A DNA stretch of 64,000 nt, from the IMG/VR virus record IMGVR_UViG_3300032287_003622, positions 62,001 through 126,000 of that record; one strand, written 5' to 3'. The stretch comes from a virus. The notes under the pieces were generated by a model. It was not told the origin of the DNA, made no database searches, and worked only from the letters and a program-made list of their open reading frames with translations. Each line of letters opens with the position of its first letter. Position 1 is the stretch's first letter. This document shows, piece after piece, positions 48,201 through 54,767 of this stretch. A program made the position numbers and the translations under genes.

Positions 48201-50929
48201 ACAAAACCTGTGCTAAGAGGCACAGTCAGTCCTGTTCCTTCTACAGTGTAGTTGAAAGAATCCTTGTAAAAATTGTTGTCAAATACTATGTCCCCTATGT
48301 TGCTGAGACTCAGATAAGTGAGGGGGAATCCCAATACGATATCTGGTACAGCATCTCCAATGGCGTAACTAAACAAGGGGCTACCTGCAAAATCCGTGCT
48401 GGGATAAATCGCTCTGTTGCCAAAACTCACACCATTTCTATCATAGATGTCAAACAATGGAGGTTGATTGACATTGTTTTTTTGTTGAGTTTTGATCCAA
48501 TCTACACCGTCATATCTGTATGTGAGTCCTTGTTCTATCAGGCCACTGAGAACCACAACATTTTGATCGACCAAGGCTGTGCCATCAGTGACTGGTATCA
48601 GTGCAATAATGGGTTGAGTTATCAAAGGCGGAACTGAATCTGGTGTTACGAACCGCACTTCGTATATGGTTTTACGGACATCTGCATCTAGATCTGCTGC
48701 AAATATAATCCTGGTGCCGTCCAGCACTGTGTAACCATCGGTGCTGTAACCGGTGCTGCCATTGACCACACTTAATGCGTCAGTTTGTCGAAAATCAATG
48801 ATGTCAACAGGCTGTTTGCTTTGTGTTCCAAAATTGAATAACCTGGTGCCACCACGGAATTCCAAAATAGGTCTTTTGGCTCTGAGTTGATTGTCTATTA
48901 CTGGTTGGGTATTGTTATACAAAGCAGATGCTGTGATAACGTCGATATGGAACCATCGATTGCTGCGCGACCATGGATTTAGATCCGGCGAATCTCGCGA
49001 TATGGTTATGTAATCAGGCGTCAAGGGTTGATTCAAACTGGCATCATAATTGCCCAAATCATAGGGCGTGGTATCGTAGGGTATTGACGCACTTTTAGTG
49101 TAAGTTTCTGGAGTTATGTAATCAGAAGTGGGCAACAACTGTATGGCAGTTCCGACACCTTGAACATAGTAAGATTTATTCTTATATTGAGTTGGAAAAA
49201 CATCGCCTCTAAATATTACTTTGAGTCCGTTGGTAAAAGTCACTCCGTTGGGGCTCACATAGTTTTTTTGACCTATGATTTCTTCGACATTGAGTGTGTC
49301 GGCCTGGGTTTGATCAATGATACGTATCTGACCAAAAATTTCTGGGTCAGTTCCATCCTGATACCATAAAATATTTTTGATTGCTGTCAACAATGGAATC
49401 TGTTCAAAGAAACCAGATTCATTTTTGTACCATCCGGTGTTGCTCCACTGATCGCCAAATGCTATTGAAAACTTGTTGAGAGCGTCAACTTGCAAAATAC
49501 TTTTGAGGCTCATATAGACCCCACCACCGGCAGCTATTTCATACTGTATCTGCCAAACACTGTATTGCACCGCTGGATCAGTGATAGGGGTTGTCTGATC
49601 AAAGGTCACAGAATCAAAGCCACCGGGCCCTGGAGGATCGCCTGCCGGCAACGGATCAAAAAATGTTGTTTGTTGCCAGCCGCCGGTGACAGGATCTGTG
49701 CCTTGATTCATAAACACAATGGTTCTACCGTTGAGATTGGTAATACCGTCTATGCCGTTGGGATATTGTGTGAAAAAGTTGTCGACGAATTGATTGTTGA
49801 TTTGATCAAATTGAAGGTCAGTTATCAAATCCACAGAACCTATGCTGGGCAGGTCATAATAAAAATTTTGTGCCGTTGACAAAGGCACATCAAAAGTCAC
49901 TGTTCCAAGATCCTCGCCATTGTTGACGACTCCCAATACATCTCGACCACTGATGTTTGGAGTGGCTGGAATACGTCCACTTACTCCAGGGTCTGTCTGT
50001 ATCCAGAATCCAGGGCCATTGCCAGGAGTGCCATCCACAATATTGATTTGGCCTTGTAAATTTATTTGCACATCATTGCAATAATACAAGGTATCAGGCG
50101 CATCTTGTGGCACAGTAAAAGTAACAAGCCCCTGCGCACCACCATTGTTGAAAACACCGTTGGAATATATGTTGGTAGTGCCAAGACTGATCTGTGTTTT
50201 AATGTAGAAAGACCAATCAAATGTCTGACTGAGGTTGAAAACATAGGTATTGCCGCGCACCAAAGTAAGAGTGGGGTTTGGCTGATAGTCTATGTTCCAA
50301 CTACTGGTTCCGTTGTTGGTCACTCTAAAGTTGACTGTTTCCTTGTCGTTTTGGGCTACATTGAAAGTGTAGCTGCCGCCGCGAACCAGAGTCAATATTG
50401 GATTGTTGCCACTTACTCCGGAAAAAGTATACACACCATTTTCTCTGGTCACATCAAAACTGTCGGTCGATGGTATGCCAGTGGCACTTACGTCTACCGC
50501 CAGCGGTCCTCCAGGTAACCAAAAATATTGTGCATAGTTGATCAATTTATCAAAATCAACAAATGGATCCCAGGCGTAATAATCACTAGTGTAGAGTCGT
50601 TGAGCATTGTCAACATAAGAACCTTGCATTTGCAAAGCATCTGTGATTCCCGGATAAGTTATGGCATCAACCACCCGATGAAAATCTTTTGGATCAACCT
50701 GGACCACTCCGGGCTCAAGTTGATAGTCCGTTCTTGTTTTGGTAGGTTCAACAACATAATTGTCGTTGGCATTGACTCCGGGGCCAACTCGCCGACCAAT
50801 AAATCCTTGCGATTGTGTGAATCTTGGATTTTGGATCAACTGATCCAGGGTGGCTGACAAAAACTGCTCATTGATGGGAGTTTGAAAAATTTCTGGTAAG
50901 AATTCTACACTGCGCACTTGCTTGGCCAT
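36272..50929 (-). CDS. giant virion structural protein, 4885 aa
   Basis: An unbroken frame of 14.6 kb encodes about 530 kDa. Conserved N-terminus: FLPEIFQTPINEQFLSATLD. Residues ~170-300 hold two tandem LTLVRGxxYxFN modules ending in LYYCNDVQ, cupredoxin-like. Residues ~2306-3156 hold seven FG-GAP motifs (FGSSV...VGAPN type) with other beta modules inserted between them. Near 3480-3700 is a segment with EWLVKTSYINVNHVIRGLLP and DYLNEVKPYH, and near 3860-3930 GSGYTTAPTVSVSG. The C-terminal ~400 residues have VTINAERIMYRER and three repeated VGGxxQDPSTYxVT units. It sits just after gp6 (TAATG junction, GGAG before the ATG), where T4 has wedge genes 7, 8 and 10. I infer a baseplate or fibre-network protein. 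Confidence 0.85.
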   Translation of the reverse strand: MAKQVRSVEFLPEIFQTPINEQFLSATLDQLIQNPRFTQSQGFIGRRVGPGVNANDNYVVEPTKTRTDYQLEPGVVQVDPKDFHRVVDAITYPGITDALQMQGSYVDNAQRLYTSDYYAWDPFVDFDKLINYAQYFWLPGGPLAVDVSATGIPSTDSFDVTRENGVYTFSGVSGNNPILTLVRGGSYTFNVAQNDKETVNFRVTNNGTSSWNIDYQPNPTLTLVRGNTYVFNLSQTFDWSFYIKTQISLGTTNIYSNGVFNNGGAQGLVTFTVPQDAPDTLYYCNDVQINLQGQINIVDGTPGNGPGFWIQTDPGVSGRIPATPNISGRDVLGVVNNGEDLGTVTFDVPLSTAQNFYYDLPSIGSVDLITDLQFDQINNQFVDNFFTQYPNGIDGITNLNGRTIVFMNQGTDPVTGGWQQTTFFDPLPAGDPPGPGGFDSVTFDQTTPITDPAVQYSVWQIQYEIAAGGGVYMSLKSILQVDALNKFSIAFGDQWSNTGWYKNESGFFEQIPLLTAIKNILWYQDGTDPEIFGQIRIIDQTQADTLNVEEIIGQKNYVSPNGVTFTNGLKVIFRGDVFPTQYKNKSYYVQGVGTAIQLLPTSDYITPETYTKSASIPYDTTPYDLGNYDASLNQPLTPDYITISRDSPDLNPWSRSNRWFHIDVITASALYNNTQPVIDNQLRAKRPILEFRGGTRLFNFGTQSKQPVDIIDFRQTDALSVVNGSTGYSTDGYTVLDGTRIIFAADLDADVRKTIYEVRFVTPDSVPPLITQPIIALIPVTDGTALVDQNVVVLSGLIEQGLTYRYDGVDWIKTQQKNNVNQPPLFDIYDRNGVSFGNRAIYPSTDFAGSPLFSYAIGDAVPDIVLGFPLTYLSLSNIGDIVFDNNFYKDSFNYTVEGTGLTVPLSTGFVRQYRDRVDFVREIGWQTAVTSSLVRQQFQFSYDGGPLLLDVAVNDNNTVPAIQIFINGEFQESYNYQYTVGTDTTTINLLTTYVPGDQIIVAVLSDQISQQGFYQVPINLQNNPLNENSQQFSLGTIRNHYVTIAQNLIDLSGPPIGPNNVRDLGNVIPYGLQILQQSSPLTLTGYFMRDPNYNIFGALQYNSSEYIKFKTQLLNTVTTFGIADYDNWTVSRLLDESISQINLGKTSVNPFYWSDMLPTSPTFTSNSYVINPVTTRTFNLTQTYSYTESNYQGLCVYIDNVLLTRDTDYVVSTEGPTLTIEPQVPFAVGSTVTINEYTSTVGNFVPNTPTKLGLYPKYQPKIFYDTNYVNPTLVIQGHDGSITTAFGDIRDRVLLEFETRIYNNLKNDGNPPPLVAEDVIPGFFRTTDYNQQEINQILGEQFLAWVGANKLDYTQQTYLANNEFTYNYSQAGNRINNQPLLGAWRGIYRYFYDTTSPNTTPWEMLGLSEEPSWWADRYGPVPYTSDNLVLWGDLEQGLVADPVAPYVIPKYRRPGLTQVIPVDNQGNLLPPLQSVVGPYDPQGFVASWKVGDGGPVEASWWSSSSYPFAVMRLLILTRPAEFFSLFADRDLYKYSPEFDQYLYDGRGRIQPKQIEVYGNGISKASYIDWIVDYNQQLGIDSTDALTTDLDNIDVRLCYRFASFVAESNLAVYLEKGSAQSQNTSLLVPPESFNLLLYKNQPFNRLDYSAVIVEVVEDGYSVYGYSAINPYFSILTSQVAGSSQTLTAGNVTVTVPSSYTNKVAQIPYGYTFANLTGVVDFLLSYGQFLASQGLSFTVQENGYTLNWIQMAQEFLYFANQGWAPGTIINLNPSATQITSFRPGAVVDSIVTYTPENLLLDQNRKAFDSRDLIIRRQGNVFSLNPDPAGSQTISYLQLKYTDYENMMVLDNRTIFNDLIYDTITAERQNRLRLMASVSTGWNGVLNAQGFILNQDNVVDWQTNTKYTKGDMVLYKNSYWQAIDIIQPKAKFEYGDWYKSNYDLIEQGLLQNLATKAEQLANSYNTQTANLNNDNDLLAYGLIGFRPRQYMTDLDLSSSSQVMIYQQFIKTKGTTQATDLFTKVNFNKEIGEYNIFENWGILVGTYGANANRSWFDIALNEALLNGNPSTVQIIQPGQSSVANQTILLEDLWAESYVTPSTDILPTTYVTNSDSALPSAGYVNINDVDITVFNLNNPSAIARDIGTIGNGTSIWVAQINGYDWAIYRCAQVPGRLIRLTDNLNGTSQAQFSQTTNLERGDLIIVRYFDSAVDGVYRVISVPAIDTVVIEYAFTNSNQTSISGTGLVYYLQSMRVAQASDVAELSYANDLLPGARVWVDNDGSGHWQVIEKQSPFEELQQIQPENLDPNSYFGSSVSQSNDNYSLLVGAPNTLSGTGAVYSYFVDQDNQFAQSLVLTLTAPGTQGFGNSVDFGNRSWAMAGASASNSAAGYAVILYQQPGSQAFVQTQLLTAPDLDFSAIGFGASVIVSDDERMAYVGAPDGNRVYAYGRVDIPTQIITYVANGVTATFTYNTQIAINSAQPEQLVVLVNNLECVYLRDYTISGTLVQLTFVPVAGQRVIIARKQVAQLDFAIYFGVTQDFASGSGTGAVFTVSNTRGQYSVSITSPGINYNIGDTLTVSYTQIDPSGSVANDLTITVTEVTSGGITDFTISGFGVSNTAVFSLAQFLYTATSIDAFTLSVNGVLQRPNIDYIFSYPNVTFLNVPPAGAIIGATAGTYWQYIDTITVSGVDINAKFGASITTDQNGRQVLIGAPFDTALDSQGSPVVYAGAVYAIDRGVIKYIVDNPGQLTYAIPGSFVEPIQVTLNNQYLTNTDQYINGQYSVVGSNIVLNTGLTLNIGDSIEIETNQFQLVQKITANTVIDESEFGYALDICSNNCSVYIGAPLDSYVSQVHQSGMVQRQVNQSRVYGIITTTAANPALVPQNTIRINDMEVSVPAEPNNTVAGLVGAINSAQIPNVVASLVPNVILQGTGSRQVFDIGNIYSTASSYTPIVYVNNVLQILNIDYTYNNSTQQISFVSAPAARARIEVVAGRMTISVINANAAQEFNKLTVLPGISSNDSAEISAFYDLGFVTYAYTQSISSPNPTDYAYFGSSVNVNTGSINLVIGAPNGEVYEATTFDNNLTYFDDRSTTYFNTIANSGVVYTFDYLPSADSSLENPGKFVFGQQVYKNSVQTNDQFGHSVNYRRGRLVVGTPGDEINNSDTNYGSVTVIDNAGDAPVWTVIYNQLPMVDVNLLNSVYSYDKLLTNTQTYFDYIDPLQGKILGVARRNIDYIGAVDPASYNAGLIHNVGTSWGSAHLGQIWWDTNRVRFIDANQDNLIYASRRWGQVFPGSEVDVYQWIESSVPPVNYTGSGTPFSTVSYTVSSLINDQGILVTNYYFWVRGLTTVATEAGKTLSVSAIASYIQNPLGSGLPYIAALSANALALYNANGLLSANDTILHVEYDRQILGGNSNIHTEYEFITDGKPSSFLNANLYRKFIDSFCGIDTLGNAVPDPTLSPGMRYGVQFRPRQSMFVDRLLALKNYLQYVNKILAQFPISETKSFSLLNSAQPIPAANTGAWNLEVPNLEILAYQNIAAVPLGYKYLVMSDASLNGLWSIYTVTDISGGQRELSLTLVQNYYTPAYWNYINWYQPGYNSSITPIATVANTAGLQTLSLQTASVGSSVKVAANGQGKFEIYVRTDTGWNRVGLQDGTIEFSAKLWDYALGRFGFDAEVFDSQFFDQEPTIETRQIIRAINEELLIDELLIERNRALILMFQFIYTELNSPEWLVKTSYINVNHVIRGLLPIQLYQPDNQTFVLDYLNEVKPYHVQNLEFNLVYDGLDRYPGALTDYDVPAYYNTSLESPQFTSPILLPYTYSDSINQSFVSDAPANAQIWLERPWSDWFNNYLLSIQAVEVLDQGSGYTTAPTVSVSGECVRQAQMTAIINSAGKVVAITIDDPGEGYTTTAVLTLVGGGGTGATARAQMGNNLVRSFKTTIKYDRYQYRSTIVDWEPNVVYVAGTRVRWSNLVWSANSTLSGPVFIPSDWTRVSAASLSGVDRTMGFYLPGPNMPGLSLPLLVDGVDYPGVQVDAPDFNQNTGYDVGNFDINPFDNLSVDREGRPTYDYGILDVQYASSYLDLYLGTRPTDINVDGGAYIDTFSSHAPEELIPGSEFDTLDFRVYTTPGSDWTGGGHGFPAGNRRYVYDSANPTVSFAGIIDLPFTVQVFNATLGIAIEPVSYDWANYEVTLGLTETDGDIINVYVTGVGGGNQLYNRTYLGNEVGDTITVPFPYNSIYEFLIYNGETRLEPGVDYTWASQTQTSTRITFVNTYGASDRINLCTLGYAPPEQTTHSWSLPVFQTEISDGSLSIPLVNSLQGTNPVNLIVVSNGARLRPSEGMEHMGDGTTVTFDLPMNGGYSQGLISDNDVSVYVDNQPTIQGINYQVDAWDGSSARTITFFDAPAMGSVILISVRTKAQYWILGDELVFQPANGYSPTPGDIIDIVTWNDTSQQGLLTQVFVGEGESPYHTYDTSHPISNPDRILVTLDGEWLFAGLNFVTVGETKIRITGLPITSNSVIAITCLTQSVVPGAMAFRIFQDMRGLQATYRITSETTTSITAPVSITDDVIYVKDASALNTPDFEINSWGVVTINAERIMYRERNILNNTISSLLRGTAGTAVAAHESGATVYDMSRENLLPTLYQDYINSNTFMADGATSTYVTDIVVDNRPLVYLGGIVQVTVGGNLQDPSTYVVTQVEPVAIEFVAIPALDQQVIVTVLYLDSTEQQQVFTATGSSAKFVTSLDIGLQEQASNTYVLDDFNPVTVTFNTAPFPGLCVYIRTQQGAEDQFYFTFADGSTTTFVTNIDLSIPVRVLIGGIEQDPSTYLVTSLDLVTVQFAQSIPAGLEVVIYVRQGISWYQPGPTTASDGVPLQDTNTQPARFLRGL
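41461..44012 (-). repeat. seven FG-GAP-type repeats within the giant protein
   Basis: Seven motifs of the form (Y/G/K/E/Q)-F-G-x-(S/A)-(V/I/L)...(V/I)-G-(A/T)-P occur: YFGSSV, GFGNSV, GFGASV, KFGASI, EFGYAL, YFGSSV and QFGHSV. Five of the matching second halves read VGAP or IGAP, one reads VGTP, and the second blade is degenerate (AMAGAS). FG-GAP units are blades of integrin-alpha-type beta-propellers, and seven is the closed-ring number. Spacing is uneven: about 55 residues between blades 1-3, then about 275, 130, 225 and 90, so other modules are inserted. Confidence 0.75.
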
Positions 50930-53900
50930 TAGATTACTCCACTACCAGGTGCAGTTTGTAGATTCGTGCTGGTCAAGGCAGTGATAACTTCTATATCATT
51001 GACTGTGGCGCCATTTACAAAAATCTGATTGGGTGCCGATCTTATCTCGTATAGATCACCAAAACTTTTCTGTGGATTCAAAGGAACCAACACCACCGAG
51101 CTGACCACGTCACCTATGTTTTGATGTATGTAGGCTGCCAGCTCGCTGAAATAAAACGTGTCTCCAAAATTCCAATTGGCCAAATCAAAGTAAGCATTCA
51201 TGTTGGCCACCACAAGATTTTTTATAGCACTGACACTGGCTGTGCTGTTGGCAGACCGTATGACCTTGATAGTGGCACGCAAAGCTGGGTCGGCCTTTTG
51301 ACCAAACAATGGTTGGAAAGACACACTGTTTAGAATCATGTTGTCTGAAATCATTTTGTAATTTTGCAAACCTTGATAAGCTGTGTTGAGATCATCCAAT
51401 GTAGGTGCGCTGGGCTTGGAAACTGTGCCTGTGGTATCTTGTAACCAGTTGATATAGGAAGTGTAGTAGGCGTTGGTTACCAAATACACATCAATGATGT
51501 TTGTGCTTCCAGGATCAATGCGACTGGTCAGAGGACTGTTGTGTCGATATTGGAAATATAAACCTTGACGTCCTACTTTGGCCAGATAGGAATTATCTTG
51601 AGTCAATGTGGGATTACCCAAGATATCAACTCCTAACACATAAAAAAGCTGTGTTTGATAGGCATAAAACACTTGGCCAACTTCGTATTGTGTTTGGACT
51701 GCTTGGATGCTGGCCAAGGTAGGGTAATCACTGTTGACAATTCCTGCATCAATCAATAGATAGCGTTGCAAATTGTCAAAATCCACTGTTTGTTGGAAAT
51801 AGACATATTTTTGATTGCTGTTCACATTAGGAGCTACAATTTCATCAAAGAAATCTGGATTAATAGGAATTCCATCGCCTAGGGCTCGAGTATAACTGAC
51901 TTCCACCTGGAAATCGTCAACCAAGCCATCACTCAGGACTGGCTGATCAATAATGGTAACCACAGTATCGGATCCCAAAGGCACGCTGGCATCGGGTCTA
52001 CTGTTGATTTTCAAGATGTTTACATAATCGCGTATCACAGTTCCAGATCTACTGTCATAGATAGGATCGGCGGTATAAAAGAAGAATCTGGTCTGTAGAA
52101 CGCTGCCAAAATAATAATTCAGAGATCTGTATACAACTGTGTAGGTAGATCCATTGAATGTGGCCTGGATCAGCCAGGAAGCGTCAAGATTGGATCCAGA
52201 TGTGTTTTGAGCATAGGTTTGATTCCAGCTGGCATTGACAGCTAGATTGTTTGAAGTGATCAGATACCAGGTAGCAGTGAGATTATCATAGCCCAGACCA
52301 AAGTTTTGATTGAGATAGATTTGTTGCACCATCTGTTGTTGTAAACTTACAGGAATGTCTGTGACAAATGTAGGAATTACCTGTGTGGGCAAGGCTCCTG
52401 TGGGAACAAAGTTGTTTAAGACCACTGGACCTTCGCCGGAAGGCAAGTTGCCAAGTCCTTCTGCAGTGCCGGATGTATAGACTGCTGTGGGGCTGGCCCA
52501 TATGGTCAGTTTTTCATCAGGCCGTGTTGGCACCCCAACAACCAAACGATTGTCAGAATCAAAATAACGGCCGGTGGGTGCAACAAATTTTACCAAGCTG
52601 CCTTCTGTGATATATTTGGCATTGTTGCTGGCATAATTGCCTATGGCCTGAGGATTGCGTGCGGCATTTTGAAAATACCCTGTGCATTCATTGACCAACA
52701 CAGTGCTCTGATTCCAACTGTAGTTCAGCACACTCAAATCTGGGCGTGTGTAGTTGGCAAAATAAAATTGTTGCAGACCGGCCTTGAGCAACAAAGGATT
52801 GATCTGATTTATCACAGCATCAGAGATGTCATTGATAGTCAACCAACTGAATTGAAATGCCGGCAGTGCAAAATTTTGATAGATAGCACCATCGCTGGCA
52901 AAAATATTTGTGCTGGAATACTTGCCTGTGCCATCCACCAAATCGAGATATCGACTGGTTCCTATGCTGGCACGATTGACAGCGCTGCTTTTTAAAATAC
53001 TGTTGTATTGAGTAAAAGGAAATTGGGTGTAGTCCTCGCCATTGACCATGCGATTTTGAGTATAATATTGAGCAGGAGCACGTTGTTTTATTTCTTGTAT
53101 GGTTTCGCGTGCCTGTGCATTGGTCACCGGCTCTGTGATGCCGCAGGTGAACGTGATGGTTTCGATCTGACCTGTTCGGCTCACATAGTTGATGGGCACA
53201 GTCACGCTCTGCATTTCGACAGGATTAATGATATAGCTCAATCCATTTGAAGCACGCACATAGGTCCTAAAGGTTCCAACTGGTATGGTGCTGAAAATTC
53301 CATCTCCAAAATTCAATGTGATTTGGTCATTGGTGCGACTGGTCACACTGTAGATATCTCTGGTGCCCGGAGCCAATTGTTCCACGGCAGCTGCGTATAC
53401 GCTCTGAACCTTTTCCCAATACCCGGCCACGTTGCCTAAGTTGTTTAATCTATACAACCAAACGTCGGTATTGTTGATGCCTTCTATGTTGATGTTGACT
53501 GCACGATTGATGATTTTTTCTGGCAAATTGAAGTCTTGATTTTGCAATACTCCCTGTTTGAACAAAAAGAAAAAACCTGTGTTGTTGCTGAGGAAACCTT
53601 GTTTGTCATTGCGATACATTATATTGAATTGTCCCACCGGCAGAGGAGGTGGTTCATACACATAATCTTCGCCGGCTGTGGTGGAATTGACCACTTCAAA
53701 AGGCATATTGACTGTGTCAATGGTGGCCGTGAACGGAACCACAGGAATATAGCCTGGTATGAGATTTATGGTATATTCTTGTGTGTCAACACCCATGATG
53801 CTTTTGTTGCTGGATGGTTGCCCAAATTTTTGTGTGTTAACCAGGCTGGCATTGAGTATAGTTATAAATTGTTCTTGCCAGTCGGCATTGGTAGGATCTG

Positions 53901-54333
53901 CCCAGTTCACGGTGATATTGGCCAGATTGATGCCATTGTAATCAATGATATTCTCAGTGGTAGTCACAGAAAAAACTTTGAGATATCCCGATGCACAGGT
54001 ATTGCGCAAAGGTGTATAGCTGACCAAATTGGCCAATTTTACCACGCTGTCTCTGCGTTCGGCGGTGTCTAAGTAGTTTTCTCGGGTGTTTAAATCGGTT
54101 CTAAATGCCAGGCTTTGACCCATAAAAGCCATGACGTCCAGCAAGGCAATGAATTCTGAACTTTCAATGTAGTCGTTGAAAGTTTCTGGGTAATACAGGC
54201 GCAGATAATCTATGAAACTTTTGCGTAGAGTTTCAAAATCGTAACTTTGGAAGTCGGCTTCTTGATAGACCTGATAGATTTGTTTCCAGTCTTCTACGCC
54301 AAAAATCGCTGTTTGTCTTGATGTTGTAGCCAT
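50929..54333 (-). CDS. gp6: baseplate wedge protein, T4 gp6-like
   Basis: The 1134-aa N-terminus has IYQVYQEADFQSYDFETLRKS, YLRLYYPETFNDYIESSEFI, ALLDVMAFMGQSLAFRTDLN and TRENYLDTAERRDSV, the signature of T4 gp6-type wedge proteins. In T4, gp6 dimers form the ring that joins the six wedges around the hub. It is much longer than T4 gp6 (about 660 aa), with Asn/Thr-rich insertions in the middle. Near the end FYFSELAAYIHQNIGDVVSS resembles the gp6/gpJ C-terminal domain. A CTAAATAT motif lies 17 nt before the start. Its stop overlaps the giant gene's ATG by 1 nt. Confidence 0.92.
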   Translation of the reverse strand: MATTSRQTAIFGVEDWKQIYQVYQEADFQSYDFETLRKSFIDYLRLYYPETFNDYIESSEFIALLDVMAFMGQSLAFRTDLNTRENYLDTAERRDSVVKLANLVSYTPLRNTCASGYLKVFSVTTTENIIDYNGINLANITVNWADPTNADWQEQFITILNASLVNTQKFGQPSSNKSIMGVDTQEYTINLIPGYIPVVPFTATIDTVNMPFEVVNSTTAGEDYVYEPPPLPVGQFNIMYRNDKQGFLSNNTGFFFLFKQGVLQNQDFNLPEKIINRAVNINIEGINNTDVWLYRLNNLGNVAGYWEKVQSVYAAAVEQLAPGTRDIYSVTSRTNDQITLNFGDGIFSTIPVGTFRTYVRASNGLSYIINPVEMQSVTVPINYVSRTGQIETITFTCGITEPVTNAQARETIQEIKQRAPAQYYTQNRMVNGEDYTQFPFTQYNSILKSSAVNRASIGTSRYLDLVDGTGKYSSTNIFASDGAIYQNFALPAFQFSWLTINDISDAVINQINPLLLKAGLQQFYFANYTRPDLSVLNYSWNQSTVLVNECTGYFQNAARNPQAIGNYASNNAKYITEGSLVKFVAPTGRYFDSDNRLVVGVPTRPDEKLTIWASPTAVYTSGTAEGLGNLPSGEGPVVLNNFVPTGALPTQVIPTFVTDIPVSLQQQMVQQIYLNQNFGLGYDNLTATWYLITSNNLAVNASWNQTYAQNTSGSNLDASWLIQATFNGSTYTVVYRSLNYYFGSVLQTRFFFYTADPIYDSRSGTVIRDYVNILKINSRPDASVPLGSDTVVTIIDQPVLSDGLVDDFQVEVSYTRALGDGIPINPDFFDEIVAPNVNSNQKYVYFQQTVDFDNLQRYLLIDAGIVNSDYPTLASIQAVQTQYEVGQVFYAYQTQLFYVLGVDILGNPTLTQDNSYLAKVGRQGLYFQYRHNSPLTSRIDPGSTNIIDVYLVTNAYYTSYINWLQDTTGTVSKPSAPTLDDLNTAYQGLQNYKMISDNMILNSVSFQPLFGQKADPALRATIKVIRSANSTASVSAIKNLVVANMNAYFDLANWNFGDTFYFSELAAYIHQNIGDVVSSVVLVPLNPQKSFGDLYEIRSAPNQIFVNGATVNDIEVITALTSTNLQTAPGSGVI

Positions 54334-54350
54334 ATGGGTTCCCAGTTCTA

Positions 54351-54358
54351 ATATTTAG
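54351..54358 (-). promoter_or_regulatory. candidate late promoter CTAAATAT before gp6
   Basis: On the - strand CTAAATAT lies exactly 17 nt before the gp6 ATG, the same octamer and spacing as in front of the first baseplate gene (62974-62981). It has the TAAATA core of T4 late promoters. Confidence 0.6.
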
Positions 54359-54378
54359 TTTTGCTATAAACTGGGTAG

Positions 54379-54753
54379 TTAAACGTAGGTGGCCGAACGT
54401 TGTTGTTGGTCGAAAAATATACTCAACAATTGCGCATTGGTGCTGGGAACCACGGCTAGGCCCAGTTGGATCAAGATACCATTTTGTTGTGGAAATATCT
54501 GCAGACCACTGACATAGACTCGAGGATCGCCGGCACATACTCGCTGTATTTCTTGATACAATGCAGCCTGTGTTTCGCTGGTTTGATTTTCAAACAAATA
54601 GTTCCAAATAACTGTGCCATATCCAGGACGGCCTGGCAACTCTCCTTGTCTGATGTTGAAGGCATTTAACAAATCGATCTTGATCAGATCAAAGTCCACA
54701 GCGGTAAACTTTTTGTTCTGATTTATGGTATTGAATCCAATAAAAGTAGGCAT
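54379..54753 (-). CDS. gp25: baseplate wedge protein, T4 gp25-like
   Basis: The 124-aa protein shows the gp25/GpW lysozyme-like wedge pattern: an N-terminal strand, then VDFDLIKIDLLNAFNIRQGE, LPGRPGYGTVIWNYLFENQT, IQRVCAGDPRVYVSGLQIF and a C-terminal amphipathic strand. In T4, gp25 joins gp6 and gp53 in the wedge core and helps set sheath contraction. Placement just before gp6 fits. GTAAATAA ends 4 nt before the ATG. No strong ribosome site is seen. Confidence 0.93.
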   Translation of the reverse strand: MPTFIGFNTINQNKKFTAVDFDLIKIDLLNAFNIRQGELPGRPGYGTVIWNYLFENQTSETQAALYQEIQRVCAGDPRVYVSGLQIFPQQNGILIQLGLAVVPSTNAQLLSIFFDQQQRSATYV

Positions 54754-54767
54754 GTTGTTATTTACTC

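Noticed and set aside
47711-48637. 308-aa open frame on the + strand inside the giant gene
   Set aside because: It lies wholly antisense to a coherent beta-rich virion protein, has no recognisable motif and no ribosome site. Long antisense frames here follow from the codon bias of the giant gene.
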